Shown: one piece after another, positions 23,733-28,389 of the stretch
Layout of the letters: every line of letters begins with the position of its first letter
Numbering within the stretch: the stretch's first letter is position 1
NCBI GenBank assembly: GCA_964250265.1
Contig: CAXUFG010000038.1
Location: forward strand, 1 to 28,389
Length of the DNA stretch: 28,389 nucleotides
Origin: GCA-003244245 sp964250265
GTDB taxonomy: Bacteria > Actinomycetota > Actinomycetes > Mycobacteriales > Pseudonocardiaceae
Reading direction: 5' to 3'
Program-made: the position numbers and the translations under genes
The notes under the pieces: generated by a model
The model's input: only the letters and a program-made list of their open reading frames with translations
Told to the model about the DNA's origin: nothing
Databases searched by the model: none

Positions 23733-24356
23733 CTAGGTCAGGCTTTCCAGGACGGCCTGGGCCACCACCTTCATGGTGGTCCGGCGATCCATCGCGCTGC
23801 GCTGGATCCAGCGGAATGCCTCGGGCTCGGTGAGTCCATGGCGAGCCATCAGCAGGCCTTTCGCGCGCTCCACGGTCTTGCGGGTCTCCAGCCGATCGGT
23901 GAGCCCCGCGACCTCGTTCTCCAGGGCGACCAGCTCACGGAAGCGCGAGACGGCAAGTTCCACCGCAGGCATCAGGTCCTTGCGGCCGAACGGCTTCACC
24001 AGATAGGCCATTGCGCCGGCGTCGCGGGCCCGTTCTACCAGGTCCCGCTGGCTGAACGCGGTCAGGATCACTACCGGCGCGATGCGCCGCTCCGCGATGA
24101 TCGACGCCGCGTCGATGCCGTCCATCTTCGGCATCTTCACGTCCATGATCACCAGATCGGGCCGCAGTGTCTCGGCCTTTTCGACGGCCTGCTCCCCGTC
24201 AGCAGCCTCGCCGATGACGACATAGCCCCCTTCGGAGAGCATCTCGACAAGGTCCAGCCGGATCAGTGCCTCGTCCTCAGCCACCAGGACCCGGTGCACG
24301 GTCACCGTCTGGTCCGCCTCGGCGGGTACCACGCTAGCGTTGGCCTGCGAAGTCAT
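23733..24356 (-). CDS. pdtaR: ANTAR-domain response regulator (PdtaR-like)
   Basis: The 207-residue product is a receiver domain joined to an RNA-binding ANTAR domain. The receiver has the acidic pair in VLVAEDEALIRLDL (E27, D28), phospho-acceptor D72 in LVIMDVKMPKMDG, Thr near residue 99 and Lys near 121 in YLVKPFGRKDL. The ANTAR part (about 145-203) has ENEVAGLTDRLETRKTVERA followed by KGLLMARHGLTEPEAFRWIQ, the conserved antiterminator helices. Length and sequence pattern match M. tuberculosis Rv1626/PdtaR, which works with the PdtaS sensor kinase. No kinase gene is nearby, as is usual for PdtaR. ATG 24356 follows GGAGG. Confidence 0.92.
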   Translation of the reverse strand: MTSQANASVVPAEADQTVTVHRVLVAEDEALIRLDLVEMLSEGGYVVIGEAADGEQAVEKAETLRPDLVIMDVKMPKMDGIDAASIIAERRIAPVVILTAFSQRDLVERARDAGAMAYLVKPFGRKDLMPAVELAVSRFRELVALENEVAGLTDRLETRKTVERAKGLLMARHGLTEPEAFRWIQRSAMDRRTTMKVVAQAVLESLT

Positions 24357-24484
24357 CTTCAGACCTCCGTTCCTCCGGCTTTACCCCCGGGTCTCGCACG
24401 ATAGCGATGTCGGGAGCCGGACGGGACCATCTGCAGGCAGGTCGTACAGTGATCCCGCCAACACCGTGATCCGTCCACCGACCC

Positions 24485-24520
24485 GCCCCCGTAGCCCAAC
24501 CGGCAGAGGCAACGGACGCA
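24485..24520 (+). other. tRNA 5'-half-like remnant
   Basis: The stretch begins GCCCCCG, then TAGCCCAACCGGCAGAGGCA and ACGGAC. This resembles a 5' acceptor strand, a D-arm with the GG pair in its loop, and the 5' anticodon stem of a tRNA. No matching 3' anticodon strand, T-arm or CGGGGGC acceptor strand follows. It lies 129 bp before the intact tRNA-Leu. It may be a tRNA pseudogene fragment, or chance similarity. Confidence 0.3.
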
Positions 24521-24612
24521 CGGTCATCGAAGGTGAGAACCGTTGGCCTGATCGATGGGCTCTGGTGCCGGCCACGATCGGAGGTAGCGACCGCCCGGCG
24601 TCCGCGCGCTGC

Positions 24613-24618
24613 TAGCAT
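24613..24618 (+). promoter_or_regulatory. Possible -10 box of tRNA-Leu
   Basis: TAGCAT lies 30 bp before the mature tRNA 5' end. No convincing -35 box is visible. Prediction by eye. Confidence 0.3.
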
Positions 24619-24648
24619 TCGGATGGTTCGACGCTGAGCAGTTTGTTG

Positions 24649-24732
24649 GCCGGGGTGGCGGAATAGGCATACGCGGACGCCTCAAAAGCGTCTGTCCTCA
24701 CGGACATGCGGGTTCGAGTCCCGCTCCCGGCA
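24649..24732 (+). tRNA. tRNA-Leu (anticodon CAA)
   Basis: This 84-nt class II tRNA folds with acceptor GCCGGGG/TCCCGGC and discriminator A. The anticodon stem is GACGC/GCGTC with loop CTCAAAA, giving anticodon CAA. It also has a long variable arm (TGTCC-TCAC-GGACA) and T-arm GCGGG-TTCGAGT-CCCGC. It reads UUG leucine codons. The CCA end is not encoded. The long variable arm confirms the Leu type. Confidence 0.96.
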
Positions 24733-24812
24733 CATCACGTGAAGGTTACCGGAATGTGCCGATTACCCTTTATTTGATACGCACAGGTACAGTTGCATGT
24801 GGGGATCGTGCC

Positions 24813-25511
24813 GTGACCGGCGTCGTGCACCGGCGACAGCCGATGGATCTGCATCAGGTGGACGACAATTCCTGCTTGACCTGTGTCGCGGCGAACCTTC
24901 TGTACGTGGTGGGGGTCACCGATATCCCGGACACGCGGTGGGTTGATCGCGAGGTGGGTCGGGAGCCGGGCTGCGGAGCGCAGCGTACCGAGGTCAGGCG
25001 TTTCCTGCTCCAGCAAGGGTTGTCCCTGCAGATGGTGTGTCCCTACGAGCCTGAGCGGTTCGTTCAGCAGGGCATCGATTACCTGAGGTGCTACTACCGC
25101 CAGGAGTGGGACTGGTCGTGGGACGAGTACTGGACACCGCAGCGGCTCGAGCGGCACCGCCGCGAGTGTCTCGCGGCGCAAGGGTTGAGCGCCTTCGGCG
25201 CCCGGATGCGCACCGAGCATCGTCAGCCCACCCTCGCCGACCTCCGCGGCGCCCTGGACCGCGGCCGCCTGGTGTGGGTTTCTATCGACAACGACCGGGA
25301 CGAGGTCGACTGTCACGCGGTCCTGGTCTACGGCCAGCGGGGCAACGTGTTCGACGTCTACTCGCCGGAGCTCTCTGAGGGCTGCCTGCAGCAGTACCAC
25401 CGTAGAAGACTCGACAGCATGTGGCTGCGCAGCGAGGGCATGACTGCTGTATGGCGCTGTGAGCCATGGCACGGCGCAGAGGCACCAATGACCAGAGCAG
25501 GAGACAAGTAA
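24813..25511 (+). CDS. Stand-alone C39-like cysteine-peptidase-fold protein
   Basis: From GTG 24813 the product has 232 residues. The N-terminal LHQVDDNSCLTCVAANLLYV places Gln exactly six residues before Cys21 (Q-x5-C), as in the oxyanion Gln and nucleophile of C39/papain-like peptidases. Near the C terminus VDCHAVLVYG supplies His168, and VFDVYSPE an Asp (D181), in the usual order Cys-His-Asp/Asn. A Trp/Tyr-rich middle (YYRQEWDWSWDEYW) has no family I recognise. There is no signal peptide, membrane segment or ABC domain, so it is not a bacteriocin exporter. GGGGA lies 7 nt before GTG 24813. Other in-frame starts are GTG 24756 and ATG 24843. It is a single gene 80 bp after tRNA-Leu. Function unknown; peptidase or peptidase-derived binding protein. 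Confidence 0.65.
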   Translation: MTGVVHRRQPMDLHQVDDNSCLTCVAANLLYVVGVTDIPDTRWVDREVGREPGCGAQRTEVRRFLLQQGLSLQMVCPYEPERFVQQGIDYLRCYYRQEWDWSWDEYWTPQRLERHRRECLAAQGLSAFGARMRTEHRQPTLADLRGALDRGRLVWVSIDNDRDEVDCHAVLVYGQRGNVFDVYSPELSEGCLQQYHRRRLDSMWLRSEGMTAVWRCEPWHGAEAPMTRAGDK

Positions 25512-25933
25512 GACGCCTGGCGCGACTGGGGATCGAGCGTACGATTGCAGGCCGCCCACCCTGCGCAGTATCACGATCTGGTCTCTAATTGAACCGTTTT
25601 CAGGTGGGCGCCGATTACTGCGTATAGTGGTAGACGTAAGCATCACCAGATTTCCGCACCTATAGCCGCTTTCGTCGAGCTGCTGTCGGTGGCCACGGCC
25701 CTCGTGCCCAGCGACAACCTGCGTGTCCAGCGAGGTAGATGGCCTGCGGATCGAGTCCTCAATCTCACGGCGTGAGCCCGTCGCTGCCGACCGAGGTAAC
25801 GAGGGCGTGCTGAGCGCAGCACAAATGTGTCCTAGTTGTGACCTGTAATTCGTGAACCCCCAGATGGGGATTTTCGAAGTAATGAATTGCGGTCCGGACC
25901 AGCCGGGCAGCCCGATGAGGAGTTGAAAATCGA
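25512..25933. other. Gene-poor intergenic stretch before the fasciclin gene
   Basis: No convincing coding frame or RNA family is seen in these 422 bp. A TGCGG-A-TCGAGTCC segment (25745-25758) resembles the tRNA-Leu T-arm. A small CCCC-AGAT-GGGG hairpin followed by ATTTT lies at 25858-25874, overlapping the possible ECF-type promoter listed below. A long leader RNA for the fasciclin gene is possible. Confidence 0.5.
25852..25879 (+). promoter_or_regulatory. Possible ECF-type promoter of fasciclin lipoprotein
   Basis: GTGAAC (25852-25857) and CGAAG (25875-25879) are 17 bp apart and 55 bp before the start codon. This spacing and the AAC/CGA pattern resemble promoters read by ECF sigma factors. 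Mycobacterial fasciclin proteins MPT70/MPT83 are under SigK. No sigma or anti-sigma gene is in the window. Confidence 0.25.
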
Positions 25934-26620
25934 GTGAGAAAGATCCAGCGATTGGCTGCGGTCGGCGCTATGGCGGTTCTGACCGCTGCGGTAGGCGCCT
26001 GCAGCAGCTCGCAGGGGCCGGCTGCCGGGAGTCAAGCTTCCGCACCTGCCAACGAGCCGGCTACCCCTACCGGAGAGGCGACGGCGCCCAGTGGCTCCGG
26101 TGTCACCAAGATCAGTGACATCTTCGGTGCGGCTTGCGATCAGGTGCCCAAGGAGGGTCCCGGTTCGGCGCAGGGCATGGTCAACGACCCGGTGGCCACC
26201 GCAGCTAGCCACAACCCGCTGCTGACCACCCTGGTGAAGGCCGCGACCGCCGCCAACCTGGTCGATACGCTCAACAGCGCCCCGGCGATCACCGTGTTCG
26301 CCCCGGCCGACCCGGCGTTCCAAGCGTTGGAGGCCAAGAACCCAGGCATCATCAACCAGCTGACCACCGCCCCGGACGTGGCTTCGCCGGAGAGCAAACT
26401 GACCAAGATCCTGACCTACCACGTGGTCGGTAAGCGCTACGACGCCGCGGGTATCGTCGAGGCCGGCACGCTGGACAGCCTGGAAGGCGCCAAACTGACC
26501 ATCGGTGGCACCGCGGCGGCACCGACCGTCAATGGCGCCCCGGTGCTGTGCGGCAATATCCCCACCAAGAACGCTACCGTGTTCGTGATCGGGCAGGTGC
26601 TGTCCCTGCCAGCTTCCTGA
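25934..26620 (+). CDS. Fasciclin (FAS1) domain lipoprotein
   Basis: The 228-residue product has a lipoprotein signal peptide with lipobox AVGAC (Cys23), then a low-complexity Ala/Pro/Thr/Ser linker to about residue 56. One FAS1 domain follows: NPLLTTLVKAATAANLVDTL, then AITVFAPADPAFQALE, LTKILTYHVVGKRYDA and a final ATVFVIGQVLSLP. It resembles mycobacterial MPT70/MPT83 surface adhesin-like proteins. It is predicted to be anchored on the outer face of the membrane. Two Cys (ACDQVP near the start and VLCGNIP near the end) could form a disulfide as in MPT70. GTG 25934 has GAGGAG about 12 nt upstream. A hairpin terminator follows. Confidence 0.92.
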   Translation: MRKIQRLAAVGAMAVLTAAVGACSSSQGPAAGSQASAPANEPATPTGEATAPSGSGVTKISDIFGAACDQVPKEGPGSAQGMVNDPVATAASHNPLLTTLVKAATAANLVDTLNSAPAITVFAPADPAFQALEAKNPGIINQLTTAPDVASPESKLTKILTYHVVGKRYDAAGIVEAGTLDSLEGAKLTIGGTAAAPTVNGAPVLCGNIPTKNATVFVIGQVLSLPAS

Positions 26621-26642
26621 GTTAGGTCCGACAGCTATCCCA

Positions 26643-26691
26643 CGTCAGGGGCGCTCCGTCANNNNNNNNNNATGCGGAGTCGCCCCTGACG
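26643..26691. terminator. Terminator hairpin interrupted by the assembly gap
   Basis: CGTCAGGGGCGCTCCG (26643-26658) is complementary to CGGAGTCGCCCCTGACG (26675-26691) except for one bulged T. The stem of 16 bp lies 22 bp after the fasciclin stop and is followed by a short T run, so it is a strong terminator candidate. The loop holds the 10 N. Confidence 0.7.
26662..26671. other. Assembly gap (10 N)
   Basis: Ten undetermined bases lie exactly in the loop of the terminator hairpin. The length may be a placeholder rather than a measured gap. Confidence 0.95.
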
Positions 26692-26875
26692 CATTTCTGC
26701 GGCCGAGCGCCGACGAGAAAAGGGTAGCCGTCGCCGTCAGCGCAGTATCCGAGTACCATATAAGTATCGCTCCGGACCTCGGCGACCGCGTGATCGACGG
26801 GCGGGCCCTGGGCGAGCAGACCTCACCAAGCCCGATCAGTTGGTGCGCATACGCAACGGGCTTAGGAGGAAATTC

Positions 26876-26905
26876 ATGGGAATCAATCTTGGCGTTCGCT
26901 GGTGA
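26876..26905 (+). CDS. Nine-codon leader ORF (MGINLGVRW)
   Basis: ATG 26876 has an ideal ribosome-binding site, AGGAGG at 26864-26869, but meets TGA after nine codons. Only three bases later, and in the same frame, ATG 26909 opens the next small gene, which has no good site of its own. It is either a leader peptide with reinitiation or the 5' end of one gene interrupted by a stop codon. Confidence 0.45.
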   Translation: MGINLGVRW

Positions 26906-26908
26906 TCC

Positions 26909-27130
26909 ATGCCAGAGACTGAGCTGAAACCCCACGTCGCCGAGTCGGGAAGTGGCGAAGGTCGGACACACCTCACTTGTGCCGCGTGCCCGCACCCATC
27001 CGACGCGCACGATCCGATCGGAATCAGATATTGCTCCGCTACGGTGGCTGGTGGGCTCCGCCGAGGATGCGTCTGCGTTGACGAACCCACAACGATTACC
27101 GCCGATAGCAAGACGAAGAAGGCCTACTAG
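26909..27130 (+). CDS. Small Cys-rich protein (putative zinc-binding)
   Basis: The 73-residue product carries a compact Cys/His cluster: CAACPHPSDAHDPIGIRYC followed by RRGCVCVDE. C-x2-C, then C-x(n)-C-x-C with His residues suggests a zinc-ribbon-like fold. Similar short actinobacterial hypothetical proteins with CPHP...AHD...RYC...RGCVC are familiar to me, but I cannot name a function. It ends in a basic tail (SKTKKAY). The only strong ribosome-binding site is upstream of the nine-codon leader ORF in the same frame, so expression probably depends on it. Confidence 0.6.
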   Translation: MPETELKPHVAESGSGEGRTHLTCAACPHPSDAHDPIGIRYCSATVAGGLRRGCVCVDEPTTITADSKTKKAY

Positions 27131-27189
27131 GCTGCGGTCTTTTCGTGCCAGAGCAATTTAGGCCTCAATGATCACCTGGTAGCGCGTGG

Positions 27190-28161
27190 CTATGCGGCGC
27201 GTGCGCTGGTGAGCCTCTGTGCCAGCCGATCCGGTCTGGGCCAGCGGACGTTCGATACCCATCCGAGCCGCTCGAATATCCAGATGATGCGGGCGGAGAT
27301 GTCCAGCTGCCCGCGGCGCACTCCGTGGCGTGCGCAGGTGGGGTCAGCGTGGTGGGAGTTATGCCAGGATTCACCGAAGGAGAAGATGGCCAATGGCCAG
27401 AAGTTCGCGGACTTGTCGCGCGCGGTGAAGGGGCGATTGCCAATCATGTGACAGATCGAGTTCACCGACCACGTGACCTGATGCAGTGCCGCGACCCGCA
27501 CCAGACTGGCCCAGAAGAAGCCGGTCAGCGCCCCCCACCAACTCCAGCTGATCAGCCCACCGAGCACGGCCGGCGCCAGCATCGACACCGTGCACAGCAT
27601 GGCGGACAGCCGGTCGATCTTCTGGATGTCGGGGTCGGCGCGCAGGTCGGGGGCGAATCGCGCGGCGTTGGTCTGCGCGCGTACGAACAGCCACCCCAGG
27701 TGTGCGTGCCAGAACCCCTTCAACAACGCCGCCGGTGAGTTTCCGAACCGCCATGGTGAATGCGGATCGCCGTCCCGGTCGGCGTAGGCGTGGTGCCGGC
27801 GATGATCGGCGACCCACCCGATGACGGGGCCCTGCATGGCCATGCTGCCGGCGATCGCGAGTGTGATCCGTAGGCCGCGGCGGGCGGTGAACGCGCGGTG
27901 GGTGAAATACCGGTGGAAGCCGATCGTCACCCCGAGGCCGGTGAGAGCGTAGAAAAACCCGCCCAGACCGACGTCGAGCCAGCTCAGCCCCCACCCCCAG
28001 GCCAGTGGCACCGCCGCGACCAGCGCCAGGAACGGCACGATGGTGAAGAACGCGAACAGGAACATCTCGATCGGGGAATGCTCGCCCGCCAGTATCGGTT
28101 GTGGGCCAGTACGCGGGGCAGCGGAACGTGGGTCGGCGGAAGCCTCGAGGGTGCTACTCAT
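27190..28161 (-). CDS. Acyl-CoA delta-9-type fatty acid desaturase
   Basis: The 323-residue integral membrane enzyme introduces a double bond into a fatty acyl chain using a di-iron centre and O2. The three His boxes are present: HRYFTH (83-88), HRRHH (120-124) and HNSHH (267-271). Hydrophobic segments flank them (about 31-80, 97-116, 185-235), and the GDPHSPWRF segment follows box 2. This is the stearoyl-CoA desaturase type, as in mycobacterial DesA3. The likely role is membrane-lipid fluidity or unsaturated fatty acid supply. An electron-donor reductase is not seen nearby. ATG 28161 gives a hydrophilic N terminus of usual length. A CACT-ATCC-AGTG dyad lies 56 bp upstream. Confidence 0.93.
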   Translation of the reverse strand: MSSTLEASADPRSAAPRTGPQPILAGEHSPIEMFLFAFFTIVPFLALVAAVPLAWGWGLSWLDVGLGGFFYALTGLGVTIGFHRYFTHRAFTARRGLRITLAIAGSMAMQGPVIGWVADHRRHHAYADRDGDPHSPWRFGNSPAALLKGFWHAHLGWLFVRAQTNAARFAPDLRADPDIQKIDRLSAMLCTVSMLAPAVLGGLISWSWWGALTGFFWASLVRVAALHQVTWSVNSICHMIGNRPFTARDKSANFWPLAIFSFGESWHNSHHADPTCARHGVRRGQLDISARIIWIFERLGWVSNVRWPRPDRLAQRLTSARAA

Positions 28162-28216
28162 ATCGTCACATCCCGGTAGCGCAACGTGATGGTGGCCGCC
28201 GGGATTCTGGAGCGAT

Positions 28217-28228
28217 CACTATCCAGTG
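28217..28228. promoter_or_regulatory. Dyad CACTATCCAGTG upstream of desaturase
   Basis: CACT and AGTG arms surround ATCC, 56-67 bp before the desaturase start. On the minus strand it overlaps TACACT, a possible -10 box. Fatty-acid-responsive TetR-type repressors often bind such sites, but the short arms make chance likely. Confidence 0.25.
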
Positions 28229-28316
28229 TAGCCGTCTCGCGGTGCGTGGGCATCCGGGGCGGAGGGGTTTTCGCCGGGTTCCAATCGGTGCACCGCCATG
28301 CTCAAGCGTGGCGCGA

Positions 28317-28352
28317 TCGCTGGTGGATTGGCTGTCGCTGGTGGATTGGCTA
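28317..28352. repeat. 18-bp tandem repeat, two copies
   Basis: TCGCTGGTGGATTGGCTG (28317-28334) is followed directly by the same 18-mer ending in A (28335-28352). It lies at the end of the possible minus-strand gene, and the last base pair change creates its TAG stop (CTA on the plus strand). Confidence 0.7.
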
Positions 28353-28389
28353 CTGCCGGCGGGCGCGGGCGCGCCGCTTGCCCTCGTGC
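28350..28389 (-). CDS. Possible C-terminal end of an upstream gene (partial)
   Basis: Entering from the right edge on the minus strand, one frame reads EGKRRARARRQ and stops at TAG (28350-28352). A basic tail like this is a common protein C terminus, and the orientation would place the gene upstream of the desaturase. Only 12 codons are visible, so this is weak. Confidence 0.25.
   Translation of the reverse strand, partial: HEGKRRARARRQ

Noticed and set aside
24756..25511. C39-like protein as a bacteriocin ABC exporter or lantibiotic maturation transporter
   Set aside because: There is no membrane or ATP-binding domain, and no precursor peptide with a double-Gly leader was seen nearby.
24735..25646. 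Minus-strand open frame of 303 codons
   Set aside because: It is antisense to the C39-like gene. Its product has no recognisable domain, while the plus strand shows a Q-C-H-D set and a ribosome-binding site.

Overview
The window is GC-rich DNA from an actinomycete. Many genes start with GTG, and the core genes have actinobacterial hallmarks: CoaE fused to a GrpB/UPF0157 domain, a four-S1-repeat RpsA with an acidic tail, a PdtaR-type ANTAR response regulator, and a LivHMGF transporter between polA and pdtaR. Pseudonocardiales or a nearby mycobacterial-type lineage is my best guess. A run of 10 N at 26662-26671 shows that this is a draft assembly.

Layout. (1) 1-1104: the end of pyruvate kinase, then a TesB-type acyl-CoA thioesterase. 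(2) 1105-7910: an accessory block. It holds a small methyltransferase, a broken HxlR-regulator copy, a truncated SRPBCC-like gene, a two-gene operon (Rv2258c-like methyltransferase plus flavin monooxygenase), a LuxR-type TPR regulator broken by two single-base frameshifts, and an intact HxlR regulator. The block contains duplicated promoter and leader segments and shared palindromes. (3) 7911-17397: housekeeping genes uvrB, a divergent DUF402 gene, coaE, rpsA, a methyltransferase and polA. (4) 17487-23605: a hotdog thioesterase, a branched-chain amino-acid ABC transporter (livH-livM-livG-livF) and a convergent lipoprotein substrate-binding gene. LivH carries an unusual signal peptide plus an extracytoplasmic domain. 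(5) 23733-28389: pdtaR, a tRNA-5'-half-like remnant, tRNA-Leu(CAA), a stand-alone C39-like cysteine-peptidase-fold protein, a fasciclin lipoprotein, a terminator hairpin interrupted by the N gap, a short leader ORF ahead of a small Cys-rich protein, and an acyl-CoA desaturase.

How the genes work together. The accessory block looks like a regulated methylation/oxidation cassette. Its methyltransferase and monooxygenase genes are translationally coupled and lie beside a LuxR regulator, with a 16-bp palindrome upstream of the operon. The HxlR regulator and its degenerate copy share a GTTCA-N5-TGAAC palindrome, which predicts autoregulation and control of the small methyltransferase. The substrate is not known. 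The two items least explained by known families are the C39-like protein next to tRNA-Leu and the LivH fusion. I saw no CRISPR array, transposase, integrase or rRNA.
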